Shown here one piece after another: positions 1 through 9,147 of a stretch of DNA of 64,000 nucleotides. The DNA is from an uncultured Clostridia bacterium (GTDB lineage: Bacteria; Bacillota; Clostridia; UMGS1883), in NCBI GenBank assembly GCA_947629005.1, contig CANRCD010000006.1, forward strand, positions 1 through 64,000, given 5' to 3'. The position numbers were made by a program, and so were the translations under genes. The notes below the pieces were generated by a model. It was not told the DNA's origin and did not search any database. It saw nothing but the letters and a program-made list of their open reading frames with translations. Each line of letters opens with the position of its first letter. The stretch's first letter is position 1.

Positions 1-141
1 TGCTTATATTCATGGCTTTTACAACTCCGTTAGGCCTCATTCTCACAATGGTGGTTTGACGCCTAATCAAAAGGAGGAGACTTTTATGATCCCTTAATAC
101 TTTTTTCTCTCTTTTTTGTCTACTTTATTAACATTGATCCA
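1..141 (+). mobile_element. Right end of an IS3-family insertion sequence (partial)
   Basis: The transposase tail is followed by a T-rich stretch and then GTCTACTTTATTAACATTGA ending in TCCA at 141. IS3-family elements end in CA and often have GTCTAC-like sequence in the terminal repeat, so I place the right end near 141. This boundary is an inference, because the left end lies outside the window and the inverted repeat cannot be compared. Confidence 0.45.
2..97 (+). CDS. IS3-family transposase, C-terminal fragment (cut by window edge)
   Basis: The frame starting at base 2 reads AYIHGFYNSVRPHSHNGGLT and ends with a TAA at 95-97. The pattern Y-I-x-x-F-Y-N-x-x-R-P-H-S-x-x-x-x-x-T-P-N-Q is the typical tail of the DDE integrase-core transposase (OrfB) of IS3-family elements, IS150-like subgroup. 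Only 31 residues are inside the window, so I cannot tell whether the element is intact. The base composition is much more AT-rich than the rest of the window, which fits acquired DNA. Confidence 0.75.
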   Translation, partial: AYIHGFYNSVRPHSHNGGLTPNQKEETFMIP

Positions 142-210
142 TGTTCTTTAACTCCTTTCGAATGTTTGTGTTAGCAACTTCATTCTATCAGAGTTTTTAG
201 GACATGTCTA
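140..210 (-). promoter_or_regulatory. Orphan promoter, RBS and start codon facing the IS element
   Basis: On the minus strand there is a -35 TAGACA (205-210), a 17-base spacer and a -10 TAGAAT (182-187). Further on come AAAGGAG (152-158 region) and an ATG at 142-140, nine bases from the GGAG core. The reading frame then ends after four codons (M-D-Q-C-stop), inside the proposed IS end. This looks like the front of a gene cut off by the insertion. No product can be named. Confidence 0.4.
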
Positions 211-292
211 TCTTTTTTCCTTTTTTCTTCTTGCGAAAAATATTATACCTTATCAAAGTTTGGATAGCTGTATTTATCCTTCTCAAACACTC

Positions 293-328
293 AAAACAGC
301 ATATCGCTTTTGTGTGATATGCTGTTTT
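293..328 (-). terminator. Terminator after the ABC exporter operon
   Basis: A perfect 13-bp stem (AAAACAGCATATC at 293-305 and its complement at 316-328) with a 10-base loop lies 75 bases beyond the stop codon of the last exporter gene. The stem ends in a run of four T on either strand, so it may work in both directions. Confidence 0.7.
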
Positions 329-402
329 CATCCTGTTTAACTTTTATTGTTTTATCTCACGCCATCATACGCGGGGGATTTTTTTACTATCTGGCGGGAA
401 CA

Positions 403-2274
403 CTACTCCTCGTCAAACTGACCGTTATACAGCTTCGCGTACATACCGTCCTTAGCGATGAGCTCTTTGTGATTGCCGCTCTCGACAATGCGGCCGTCCA
501 CCAGCACAAGTATCTTATCGGCCTCGCGTATGGTGGAAAGGCGGTGAGCGATAACAAAGCTTGTGCGTCCGTACATAAGGTTCTTCATGGCCTCCTGAAT
601 TTTCAGCTCGGTACGGGTATCAACGGAGCTGGTGGCCTCGTCCAGAATGAGAATATCCGGATCGGCCAGCATGGCGCGGGCAATCGACAGGAGCTGCCGC
701 TGGCCTTGGCTGATGTTCGAGGCGTCGTCGCTGAGCATTGTGTCGTATCCGTCGGACAGGCGCTCAATGAACTCATGGGCGTTGGCAAGATAAGCCGCGC
801 TCTCGACGTCCTCATCGGAGGCGTCGAGCTTGCCATAGCGGATATTTTCACGTACTGTCTCGCTGAACATGTGCGTATCCTGGAGCACGATGGCTATACG
901 GCGGCGGAGGGAATCCTTCTGAACGGAGCCGATGTCTATGCCGTCAATGGTTATGCTGCCGCTGTTGATATCGTAAAAACGGGTAAGCAGGTTTACTATA
1001 GTGGTCTTACCGGCGCCTGTCGGGCCGACAAGGGCAATGGTTTCACCGGGCTTGGCGTGAATGCAGACGTCCTTGAGGATAAGGCGGCTGTCGTCGTAGC
1101 CGAAATTCACGTGATCGAGCACGACCTCGCCTGCCACCTTTTCCATAACGGGCTTTTCGGCGTCGCCTATGTACTCGTTGGGCTCATCCATTATCTCAAA
1201 CACGCGCTCGGCGCCAGCCAGAGCCGACTGAAACTGCGAGAACATATTCGCCAGCTCGTTCACGGGACGGGAAAACATATTGCTGTAGTTCAGGAAGGCC
1301 GCCACGGAGCCGATGTCCATCGTGGCAAAAATGCCGAACAGCCTTACCACCGCAAACAGGCCGCCCATGAAGGCCGTGACCGCGTAGTTAAGATTGTTGA
1401 ACATACCCATCAGCGGTGCCACAACGCCGGAAACCACCTGTGCGCGGACGGCGTTTTTATAATAGCTCTTGCTTAAGACGTCGAATTTTTCTTCGGCCTC
1501 TCTCTCGCGGCAGAACACCTTCACGGCGTACTCGCCGGAAACGGTCTCCTCGATATGGCCGTTCATCTCGCCGAGGGCCGCCTGCTGCCTGCCGTAGTAG
1601 CGGCGGGTGTACTTGGCTATTGTGCGGGTGAGGAAAAGCATGACGGGCACAATGACGAGCGTTACCACCGTCAGCGGCACACTTAAAACTATCATCATCA
1701 CAAAGGTGCCGATGAGGGTTATAACGCTGGAGAAAATCTGCGCCACGCTCATACTGAGCGTCTGGCTGATTGTCTCAACGTCGTTGGTGGCGCGGCTCAT
1801 GAGCTCGCCGTGGGTATGAGTATCGAAAAACTTAAGCGGCAGCTTTTCCATGCGGCGGAACATATCCATGCGTATTTCGCGGACTGTGTTCTGCGACACC
1901 GACGCGAGAACGTAGCTTTGGCCCCAATTGGCCAGCGCGCCCAGAAAATAGAGCGCCAAAAGCGCGATAAGTCCGCGCGTTATCTCGCCGCTCATATCGG
2001 CAAGCGTAATGACGGCGCGGGTAGCCTCGTCCGTTTCGCCTATGAGGCTGATGGCGTTGATAACGGGCCGCAGGCAGTAGGTGCCGCCGAGGTTCGCCAC
2101 CGTGCTGAGACACACAAGGAAGATAACGAGAGCGAGACTGCCCTTAAATTTTGCAAGGTATTTCAGCAGGCGGAGAATAGTGCCTTTGGAATTTTTGGCC
2201 TTTTCGCCGCTCATGCTCGGCCCTCCCGGGCCGCGGCCACCGGGGCCGCCGGGTCTTGGTCCTCTGGGTCCCAT
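403..2274 (-). CDS. ABC exporter half-transporter, canonical ATPase subunit
   Basis: A 623-residue half-transporter: a Pro/Gly-rich start, six expected membrane helices, then an ATPase domain. Walker A GPTGAGKTT is near residue 418, the signature reads ISQGQRQ near 523, Walker B LILDEATSSVD near 543, and the switch histidine is present (IAHRLST). The catalytic Glu is intact, but the signature is the altered S-Q-G-Q form. It pairs with the gene upstream, as in BmrCD or TM287/288 heterodimers. I chose the ATG at 2274 because AAGGAGG (2284-2290) lies nine bases before it; longer starts would sit on or before that site. The start lies one base after the stop of the partner gene. Likely multidrug or lipid export; substrate unknown. 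Confidence 0.9.
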   Translation of the reverse strand: MGPRGPRPGGPGGRGPGGPSMSGEKAKNSKGTILRLLKYLAKFKGSLALVIFLVCLSTVANLGGTYCLRPVINAISLIGETDEATRAVITLADMSGEITRGLIALLALYFLGALANWGQSYVLASVSQNTVREIRMDMFRRMEKLPLKFFDTHTHGELMSRATNDVETISQTLSMSVAQIFSSVITLIGTFVMMIVLSVPLTVVTLVIVPVMLFLTRTIAKYTRRYYGRQQAALGEMNGHIEETVSGEYAVKVFCREREAEEKFDVLSKSYYKNAVRAQVVSGVVAPLMGMFNNLNYAVTAFMGGLFAVVRLFGIFATMDIGSVAAFLNYSNMFSRPVNELANMFSQFQSALAGAERVFEIMDEPNEYIGDAEKPVMEKVAGEVVLDHVNFGYDDSRLILKDVCIHAKPGETIALVGPTGAGKTTIVNLLTRFYDINSGSITIDGIDIGSVQKDSLRRRIAIVLQDTHMFSETVRENIRYGKLDASDEDVESAAYLANAHEFIERLSDGYDTMLSDDASNISQGQRQLLSIARAMLADPDILILDEATSSVDTRTELKIQEAMKNLMYGRTSFVIAHRLSTIREADKILVLVDGRIVESGNHKELIAKDGMYAKLYNGQFDEE

Positions 2275-2275
2275 A

Positions 2276-4006
2276 TCAGGCATCCTCCTTTTCAAGCTGA
2301 GAATAGTAAATTTCTTGGTATACCGGACTCGTTTGCATTAAGCTGTCGTGATCGCCCTCGTCCACTATCCGCCCGTTTTCCATAACGAGTATCTTGTCGG
2401 CCCCGCGGGCGCTGGATATCCTTTGAGCGATGATTATAACCGTTGTGTCCTTAAGCTGATGATTGAAGCAGGCGCGTATCTTCGCTTCGGTAGCGGTATC
2501 CACGGCGCTGGTGCTGTCGTCCAGAATAAGAATTTTCGGCTTTTTGATGAGCGCACGTGCAATCGAAAGCCTCTGCTTCTGCCCACCTGAGAAGTTTACG
2601 CCCATCTGGCCAAGCATAGCATCGTAGCCGTCGGGGTTTTTGTTGATGAACTCCTCGGCCTGCGCCATCGCCGCCGCCTCGTGCACCTCCTCGTCGGAGG
2701 CGTCGGCCTTGCCCCAGCGAAGGTTGTCGGCTATGGTGCCGGTGAAAAGTATAACGTTTTGAAGCACCATGCCAATTCCCCTTCTGAGGCTCTCCACGTC
2801 GTAATCCTTGACGTTTATGCCGTCCACAAGCACCTCGCCCTCGGTGGCGTCGTAAAGGCGGGGGATAAGGTTCACCAACGTAGACTTGCCGCTGCCGGTG
2901 GAGCCGAGTATCGCCACAATCTCGCCGGGCTCGGCCTTAAAGCTGATGTTGCGGATAGCGGGCGTGCCTCCCGCGCCGCGATAGCGGAACGAAACGTCCT
3001 TAAACTCCACGCCGCCGCGCTCAATTTTGTCGGCTTTGGGGGCGGCCGGCGAAACGATGTCAATATTCTCGTCAAGCACCTCGGATATGCGCTTGGCGCT
3101 GGCCTGTGCGCGGGAGACCGACATAAACATCATGCTCATCATCGTGAGCGAGCCGAGTATTCTTGTTATGTACTGAATGAAGGCGTTCACCTCGCCGACC
3201 ATCATGTCGCCCGCGCCGACGAGCCTTGCGCCGAGCCAGAGCACGGCGACTACCGTTACGTTCATTATCATCGTGATAATGGGCATCATGAACGACATTA
3301 TCTGGTTGGCCTTAATCGAAAGCTGCACATACTCGTTGTTGGCGTCTCCAAAGCGGTCATTCTCGTGTTGGGCGCGGTCGAAGGCCTTCACCACGCGGAT
3401 ACCCGTGAGATTTTCCTGGATTACGGCGTTCACCCTGTCGAGCTTATACTGCACTTGGCTGAACAGGGGGAACGTCTTGCGCACAACGAGGAACACCGTC
3501 AGCAGCAGCAGCGGTATGGCCACCGCAAGCACCAGCGCGAGATTGGCGTTTATGCTGACGGCGTGGATTATGCCTCCAAGGAAGGTCATGGGCGCGCGCA
3601 CAAGCATACGCAGCGCCATACCCACAAGCATCATCAGAGTAACAACGTCGTTGGTGTTTCGCGTGACAAGCGAGGCGCTGGAAAAATGGTCGATATTGGC
3701 AAAGGAAAACTGCTGTATTTTGTGGAAAACGTCCCTGCGCAGGCCGTAACCGAAGTGCTGGCTGGCCTTTGTGGCGAAATACAGGCTGCCCGATCCGCCA
3801 ACAAAGCCTATCAGCGCCGTGAGCACCATCGCCACGCCTTGGCGAAGTATGTAGCCCGTGCCGGCCCCGCCCTTTATGCCCACATCGACAATTTTCGCCA
3901 TGATGTCGGGCTGGCGCAGGTCGCAGTAAACCTCGAGTATCATCATTGCCGGCGCAAGGAATACCGCGGGCCACGCGCCCTTGAAGTATTTCATATAACG
4001 CTTCAT
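2276..4006 (-). CDS. ABC exporter half-transporter, degenerate-site subunit
   Basis: A 576-residue half-transporter with an N-terminal membrane domain and a C-terminal ATPase. Walker A is GSTGSGKST (near 370) and the signature FSGGQKQ (near 475). Walker B reads LILDDSTSAVD, so Asp replaces the catalytic Glu, and the switch loop reads IIAQRIS, so Gln replaces the usual His. In known heterodimeric exporters these changes mark the subunit that supplies the non-hydrolytic site; the partner gene's altered signature fits the same site. The start overlaps the marR stop (ATGA), implying translational coupling. The operon is likely induced by a compound sensed by the MarR protein. Confidence 0.9.
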   Translation of the reverse strand: MKRYMKYFKGAWPAVFLAPAMMILEVYCDLRQPDIMAKIVDVGIKGGAGTGYILRQGVAMVLTALIGFVGGSGSLYFATKASQHFGYGLRRDVFHKIQQFSFANIDHFSSASLVTRNTNDVVTLMMLVGMALRMLVRAPMTFLGGIIHAVSINANLALVLAVAIPLLLLTVFLVVRKTFPLFSQVQYKLDRVNAVIQENLTGIRVVKAFDRAQHENDRFGDANNEYVQLSIKANQIMSFMMPIITMIMNVTVVAVLWLGARLVGAGDMMVGEVNAFIQYITRILGSLTMMSMMFMSVSRAQASAKRISEVLDENIDIVSPAAPKADKIERGGVEFKDVSFRYRGAGGTPAIRNISFKAEPGEIVAILGSTGSGKSTLVNLIPRLYDATEGEVLVDGINVKDYDVESLRRGIGMVLQNVILFTGTIADNLRWGKADASDEEVHEAAAMAQAEEFINKNPDGYDAMLGQMGVNFSGGQKQRLSIARALIKKPKILILDDSTSAVDTATEAKIRACFNHQLKDTTVIIIAQRISSARGADKILVMENGRIVDEGDHDSLMQTSPVYQEIYYSQLEKEDA

Positions 4007-4437
4007 CGGCTGTCACCGTCCTCTTTTTTCTCAAACTGCCCCGCCAGCTTGCCGAGCAGGCGGCCAAGCTCTTCCTGCTCCTCTTTGTCCAGGCAGGAAA
4101 AAAACTCGTTGTCGAACTCCTCTATCAGCTCGCGGCTTTTGCGCTCTATTTCGCGGCCGCTGGGCGTGATGTATATGCGCACGCAGCGTTGGTCGCCGGT
4201 GTCGGGCCGGCGGGTGATGAAGCCGTTTTTCTCCAGCGACTGAAGCATTACCGTAACGGTCGCCGCGCTGACGTGTCCCTCGCGGCTGAGCTCCGACTGC
4301 TTGCAGCCGTCGTGTTCGATTATGTAGCCGAGCATAGGCGGCATACCGCGCCCCACGCCGAGGCCGCTCATTTTGCAGTGTATGCGTCCGCTGTGGTAGC
4401 GGGCAACGTCCACAAAAAGCTTGCCAAGCTTTTCCAT
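4003..4437 (-). CDS. MarR-family transcriptional repressor
   Basis: A 144-residue winged-helix protein. The segment around residues 50-90 has the MarR pattern: a helix-turn-helix followed by VTVMLQSLEKNGFITRRPDT and DQRCVRIYITPSG, the wing. The C-terminal part is a charged dimerisation helix. It is the first gene of the exporter operon and presumably represses it, because paired operator-like repeats cover its promoter. I use the ATG at 4437, which follows GGGAGG by nine bases; an upstream TTG in frame would include the ribosome site. The ligand is unknown. Confidence 0.9.
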   Translation of the reverse strand: MEKLGKLFVDVARYHSGRIHCKMSGLGVGRGMPPMLGYIIEHDGCKQSELSREGHVSAATVTVMLQSLEKNGFITRRPDTGDQRCVRIYITPSGREIERKSRELIEEFDNEFFSCLDKEEQEELGRLLGKLAGQFEKKEDGDSR

Positions 4438-4462
4438 CAGGCAAAACCTCCCCAATAAAAAA

Positions 4463-4502
4463 TTAGCGTACTAATTTTAGCATACTAAACAAAATTTGTC
4501 AA
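4463..4502 (-). promoter_or_regulatory. marR-exporter promoter with paired operator
   Basis: On the minus strand the promoter is TTGACA (4497-4502), 17 bases, TAAAAT (4474-4479). Two near-identical 12-mers, TTAGCGTACTAA (4463-4474) and TTAGCATACTAA (4477-4488), overlap the -10 and the spacer. Each is an inverted repeat TTAG-N4-CTAA. A MarR dimer bound at each would block RNA polymerase, so the operon is probably autoregulated. Confidence 0.75.
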
Positions 4503-4524
4503 GGGGATTTTTCAAAAAAATACT

Positions 4525-4632
4525 AAAAAACCGCGCAAAACGACGTCGTAGCAGGACTGGCATTGCTGTTTCGATTTTTTTAATCAAAACAAGCGATACC
4601 GAGCTAACGACGCCGTTCTGCGCGTACTTTTT
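4525..4632 (-). terminator. Long imperfect palindrome, likely carB terminator
   Basis: About 108 bases fold almost completely on themselves. The outer arms CGCGCAAAACGACGTCGT (from 4532) and ACGACGCCGTTCTGCGCG (to 4624) pair with two mismatches. The inner arms, around GTTTCGATT and AATCAAAAC, continue the stem. A6 and T6 tracts flank it, so it can terminate the car operon (minus strand, stop at 4644). Its length is unusual for a simple terminator. Confidence 0.55.
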
Positions 4633-4643
4633 TACGGCCCTAT

Positions 4644-7600
4644 TTATATCGTTGAAATATCCACAATACCGAGCTCGCCCTCGTCCTTTTGTTTAATCGC
4701 GGCGAGGAGAGCCTTAGCGGTGTCGAGGCTGGTCATGCAGGGAACGCTGCGCTCGACGCTGGTACGGCGTATCTTGAAGCCGTCGCGGTTATGCTGGCGG
4801 CCCCGAGTGGGGGTATTGACCACAAGGTCTACGCCGCCGCCGCTGATGAGGTCAAGTATATCGGGGGAGCCTTCGGCTATCTTATTCACGCGGCGGGCGC
4901 GGACGCCATGCTCCTGAAGGTAAGCGCAGGTGCCGCCGGTGGCGTAGATGCCGAAGCCGTAATCCTCGAAATCCTTGGCTATTTGGCAAACCTCGTCCTT
5001 ATCGGTATCGCGAACGGTTATGAGCATATTGCCGAGCGCGGGTATCTTGAGGCCACTGGCAATGAAGGACTTATAAAGCGCCTCGTGGAAGGTGGGGGCC
5101 ACGCCCAGCACCTCGCCGGTGGACTTCATCTCCGGCCCGAGGGAGGTATCGACGTCGTGGAGCTTTTCAAAGCTGAACACGGGCATCTTAACGGCCACAT
5201 AGTCGGCCTCGGGGTAAAGGCCCGTGCCGTAGCCGAGCTCCGACAGCCTTTCGCCGAGCATACAGCGTATGGCGAGGGCCACTATCGGCACGTTAGTCAC
5301 CTTGCTGATGTAAGGCACGGTGCGGCTGCTGCGGGGATTTACCTCGATGACGTAAACGCCGTCCTCGGCGACGATGAACTGGATATTGATCAGCCCTACG
5401 ACGTGCAGCTCGGTGGCGAGGCTGCGCGTGAAGGCGATGATAGTCTGCTTGTCCTTTTCGCTGATGGTCTGCGGAGGATAAACGCTGATGGAGTCGCCGC
5501 TGTGGACGCCCGCGCGCTCCAAATGCTCCATAATGCCGGGGATAAGAATGTCGGTGCCGTCGCAGACGGCGTCTACCTCGACTTCCTTGCCGTGGACGTA
5601 CTTATCCACAAGAATGGGGTGCTCCTGAACGCTGCGGTTGATTATCTCCATGTAAACCGCCACGTCCTTGTCGTTATAGGCAATCTCCATGCCCTGCCCG
5701 CCAAGCACATAGCTGGGGCGCACAAGAACGGGGTAGCCAATCTCGTTGGCGGCGGCAATGGCCTCGTCGCAGGTGAATATCGTCTTTCCGCGCGGGCGGC
5801 GGATGCCGCAGACCTCAAGCACTTCGTCAAAGAGCTCGCGGTCCTCGGCGCGGTCAACGTCGCGCGCGTCGGTGCCGAGAATACGCACGCCCATGTCGTT
5901 GAGCGCCTTCGTCAGCTTGATGGCCGTCTGGCCGCCGAACTGCACGATTGCCCCGTAGGGCTTTTCAACGTCCACGATGTTTTCAACGTCCTCGGGGGTG
6001 AGCGGCTCGAAATAGAGCTTGTCCGAAACGTCGAAGTCGGTGGAAACGGTCTCGGGGTTATTGTTTACAATAATTGTTTCGTAGCCGAGCCGGCTCAGCG
6101 CCCACACGGCGTGAACGGAGCAATAGTCAAACTCAATCCCCTGCCCTATACGGATGGGGCCGCTGCCGAGAACAAGTATCTTCTTGCGCTCGCTTTGGGG
6201 GTCGGCCTCGGTTTCGCTGCCGTAGCAGGAGTAGTAGTAGGGGGTTTCGGCGTCAAACTCGGCGGCGCAGGTATCAACCATTTTATAGGCCGGAATTATG
6301 TTCCACTTCAAACGCAGGCTCTTTATCTCACGGTCGGTCTTGCCGACAAGCTCTCCTATAATCTTGTCGTAGAAGCCGTATATCTTTGCCTTTTCAAGCA
6401 GCTCTGGGGTGAGGGGCTTTTCTGTCAAGTCCTTTTCGAGGCGCATGATATTGTCTATCTTGCCGAGGAACCACTTGTCTATGGTGGTGATATTGTGAAC
6501 CTCGTCCACGGTCAGGCCCTTTTTCAGCGCTTGAGCCACAACGAACAGGCGCATATCGTCAACCTTGCGAAGCTCGGCGCGAAGCTCGTCCTCGGAAAGA
6601 GCCCTGTACTGCGGCAAATCGAGACTGTAGATATTCAGCTCCAGCGAGCGGACGGCCTTCATCAGCGCGCCCTCAAAGCAGGTGTTTATGCTCATGACCT
6701 CGCCGGTGGCCTTCATCTGTGTACCGAGCTTGCGCTCAGCGGTGACAAACTTATCAAAGGGCCACTTGGGTATCTTCGCCACAATGTAATCCAGCGCGGG
6801 CTCGAAGCAGGCGAAGGTCTTGCCGGTGACGGCGTTCTTTATCTCGTCAAGGTTATAGCCGAGGGCGATTTTCGCGGCGACCTTGGCTATGGGGTAGCCG
6901 GTGGCCTTGCTGGCCAGCGCGGACGAACGGCTGACGCGGGGATTTACCTCGATAACGGCATAGCGGAAGGAATTGGGCTCGAGCGCGAACTGCACGTTGC
7001 AGCCGCCCTCGACGCGCAGCTTGTCGATTATCCTTATGGCCGCCGTGCGCAGCATTTGATATTCCTTGTCGGCAAGGGTCTGGGCCGGAGCGACTACAAT
7101 GCTGTCGCCGGTGTGAACGCCGACGGGGTCTAAGTTTTCCATGGAGCAGACTGTTATGCAGCTGCCCGCGCCGTCGCGGATGACCTCGAACTCAATCTCC
7201 TTCCAGCCGGCAATACACTTTTCGATGAGCACCTGCCCCACGCGGGAGAGGCGCAGCCCATGGGGAGCTATCTGCGCGAGCTCCTCCTCGTTTTCGGCAA
7301 TGCCGCCGCCGGTGCCGCCAAGGGTATAGGCCGGCCGCACGATAACGGGAAAGCCTATCTCCTTTGCAAAGGCCAGCGCGTCGGCGTAGGTCTCGACGAC
7401 CTTGCTTTCGATACAGGGCTGGTCGATGTCGAGCATGGCGTCCTTGAAGCTCTGGCGGTCCTCAGCCATTTTGATGGTCTCGCTGCTGGTGCCGAGCAGC
7501 TTAACGCCGTGTTCGGCCAAAAAGCCCTCCTCGGCAAGCTCCATAGCCAGATTGAGGCCCGTCTGCCCGCCCAGCGTGGGCAGGATGGAATCGGGCTTTT

Positions 7601-7841
7601 CCTTCATTATTACCTTTTTAACGGTATCCGTTGTAAGCGGCTCAACATATACCTCGTCGGCAATGTCCTTGTCCGTCATGATAGTCGCGGGGTTGGAATT
7701 TATCAGCACAACCTCCATGCCCTCGTCGCGGAGGGCACGGCAGGCCTGCGTGCCGGCGTAGTCGAACTCCGCCGCCTGCCCAATGATGATGGGGCCGCTG
7801 CCGATAACGAGAACCTTTTTAATGCTGCTGTTCTTAGGCAT
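4644..7841 (-). CDS. carB: Carbamoyl-phosphate synthase large subunit
   Basis: At 1065 residues it has the usual full length. There are two homologous ATP-grasp halves, beginning [20 protein letters not shown] and [20 protein letters not shown]. Each has an ATP-binding segment ([12 protein letters not shown] and [11 protein letters not shown]) and an EVNPR motif ([12 protein letters not shown] and EVNPRSSRT). The C-terminal 130 residues form the MGS-like allosteric domain ([14 protein letters not shown]). It makes carbamoyl phosphate for pyrimidines and arginine using ammonia channelled from CarA. The start overlaps the carA stop by eight bases. No pyr or arg genes are adjacent. Confidence 0.98.
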   Translation of the reverse strand: MPKNSSIKKVLVIGSGPIIIGQAAEFDYAGTQACRALRDEGMEVVLINSNPATIMTDKDIADEVYVEPLTTDTVKKVIMKEKPDSILPTLGGQTGLNLAMELAEEGFLAEHGVKLLGTSSETIKMAEDRQSFKDAMLDIDQPCIESKVVETYADALAFAKEIGFPVIVRPAYTLGGTGGGIAENEEELAQIAPHGLRLSRVGQVLIEKCIAGWKEIEFEVIRDGAGSCITVCSMENLDPVGVHTGDSIVVAPAQTLADKEYQMLRTAAIRIIDKLRVEGGCNVQFALEPNSFRYAVIEVNPRVSRSSALASKATGYPIAKVAAKIALGYNLDEIKNAVTGKTFACFEPALDYIVAKIPKWPFDKFVTAERKLGTQMKATGEVMSINTCFEGALMKAVRSLELNIYSLDLPQYRALSEDELRAELRKVDDMRLFVVAQALKKGLTVDEVHNITTIDKWFLGKIDNIMRLEKDLTEKPLTPELLEKAKIYGFYDKIIGELVGKTDREIKSLRLKWNIIPAYKMVDTCAAEFDAETPYYYSCYGSETEADPQSERKKILVLGSGPIRIGQGIEFDYCSVHAVWALSRLGYETIIVNNNPETVSTDFDVSDKLYFEPLTPEDVENIVDVEKPYGAIVQFGGQTAIKLTKALNDMGVRILGTDARDVDRAEDRELFDEVLEVCGIRRPRGKTIFTCDEAIAAANEIGYPVLVRPSYVLGGQGMEIAYNDKDVAVYMEIINRSVQEHPILVDKYVHGKEVEVDAVCDGTDILIPGIMEHLERAGVHSGDSISVYPPQTISEKDKQTIIAFTRSLATELHVVGLINIQFIVAEDGVYVIEVNPRSSRTVPYISKVTNVPIVALAIRCMLGERLSELGYGTGLYPEADYVAVKMPVFSFEKLHDVDTSLGPEMKSTGEVLGVAPTFHEALYKSFIASGLKIPALGNMLITVRDTDKDEVCQIAKDFEDYGFGIYATGGTCAYLQEHGVRARRVNKIAEGSPDILDLISGGGVDLVVNTPTRGRQHNRDGFKIRRTSVERSVPCMTSLDTAKALLAAIKQKDEGELGIVDISTI

Positions 7842-8907
7842 CGCGCTTTCCCTCCATCATATCTATAAATTCGTCGAACAGGTATTCGGTGTCCTGCGGG
7901 CCGGGGCAGGCTTCGGGGTGGAACTGGACGGTGAAGATGTTCTTATTCTTATACCGAAGTCCCTCGACCGTGCCGTCGTTCACGTTGACGTGGCTTATCT
8001 CGGCGGCCTCGGGATTAATTTTGCTGACTACATAGCCGTGATTCTGGCTGGTGATGTACACGCGGCCGAGCGCCAAATCCTTCACGGGGTGGTTGGCGCC
8101 GCGGTGGCCGTACTTCAACTTTTCGGTCGTTGCGCCGGTGGCGAGAGCCATAAGCTGGTGCCCGAGACATATACCGAAAATGGGGATATCGGTTTCGTAA
8201 AGCTTTTTAAGGTTGTTTATTACCTCCACGCACTCGGTGGGGTCGCCGGGTCCGTTGCTCAGCATAATGCCGTCGGGCCGCGAGGCGATTATCTCCTCAG
8301 CGGGCGTTTCGGCGGGGTAAACCGTCACGTCGAGCCCGCGCTTATGCAGCGATTCGACGATGTTGTCCTTTGCGCCGACGTCGAGCAGGGCCACGCGCCT
8401 GCCGCTGCCGTGGTAATTTCTCGCGGAGGAGCAGGTCACGGACTTTACCGCGTCGGTTATCTTATAATCCTTAAGCTGCGCCACAATCGCGTCCTTATTA
8501 AAATTCGGGTTTGTGGTGAGATAGCCGCCCATTGTACCGTTCACGCGGATTTTTTTGGTGAGGGCGCGGGCGTCCACGCCGCTTATGCCCGGTATACCGT
8601 ACTCTTTGAGCAGCTGATCGAGCGTTATCTCGTTGCGGAAGTTCGACGCGAGGGCAGTGTATTCCCTGACGATGAAGCACTTCACCCAAACGCGGCGGCT
8701 TTCCATATCGGCATAGTTCACGCCGTAGTTGCCTTCGATGGGATAGGTCATAACGACGCCCTGCCCGTAGTAGGAGGGGTCAGTGAGAACCTCGGTGTAG
8801 CCTGTCATGGAGGTGTTGAACACGACCTCCATCATGGCGTCGCGCTCGGCGCCAAAGGCCTCGCCCGTATAGACGCTGCCGTCGGCCAAAATCAAATACG
8901 CCTTCAT
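7834..8907 (-). CDS. carA: Carbamoyl-phosphate synthase small (glutaminase) subunit
   Basis: A 357-residue protein with the CPSase small-chain domain at the N-terminus ([32 protein letters not shown]) and a class I glutamine amidotransferase domain at the C-terminus. The nucleophile Cys is in [12 protein letters not shown] and the catalytic His in [14 protein letters not shown]. It hydrolyses glutamine and feeds ammonia to CarB. It is the first gene of the car operon, with its own good promoter. I see no PyrR-type attenuator in the leader. Confidence 0.98.
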   Translation of the reverse strand: MKAYLILADGSVYTGEAFGAERDAMMEVVFNTSMTGYTEVLTDPSYYGQGVVMTYPIEGNYGVNYADMESRRVWVKCFIVREYTALASNFRNEITLDQLLKEYGIPGISGVDARALTKKIRVNGTMGGYLTTNPNFNKDAIVAQLKDYKITDAVKSVTCSSARNYHGSGRRVALLDVGAKDNIVESLHKRGLDVTVYPAETPAEEIIASRPDGIMLSNGPGDPTECVEVINNLKKLYETDIPIFGICLGHQLMALATGATTEKLKYGHRGANHPVKDLALGRVYITSQNHGYVVSKINPEAAEISHVNVNDGTVEGLRYKNKNIFTVQFHPEACPGPQDTEYLFDEFIDMMEGKRDA

Positions 8908-8957
8908 GGTTATCCCGTCCTTTCTTTTGCCTAAGTATTTCTGCCTAAATCTTCAAT

Positions 8958-8986
8958 ATTATATCACAGGTTTCATCCTTTTGCAA
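8958..8986 (-). promoter_or_regulatory. carAB promoter
   Basis: On the minus strand there is TTGCAA (8981-8986), a 17-base spacer and TATAAT (8958-8963), 50 bases upstream of the carA start. The short leader has no hairpin followed by a T tract. Confidence 0.7.
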
Positions 8987-9110
8987 GGGGTTGCCCCAAT
9001 TTTTTATTCATAAAATTGTATAAAAATTCACGCTGATTTTGGGCGGTTTTGTCCTTTGCCCGCCATTTAGATTTTATCACAAACATGGCCCCCGTGTCAA
9101 CAATATGTTG

Positions 9111-9144
9111 AAAAAACGCGGGGCGGCTTTCAGGCCGCCCCGCG
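9111..9144 (-). terminator. asnB terminator
   Basis: A perfect 11-bp GC stem (CGCGGGGCGGC and complement) with a six-base loop and six T on the minus strand. It starts three bases after the asnB stop codon. Confidence 0.9.
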
Positions 9145-9147
9145 AGG

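Noticed and set aside
4689-7133. An 814-codon frame on the plus strand opposite carB
   Set aside because: carB is certain by motifs and length; the opposite frame is low-complexity and has no ribosome site, a usual shadow in GC-rich genes.
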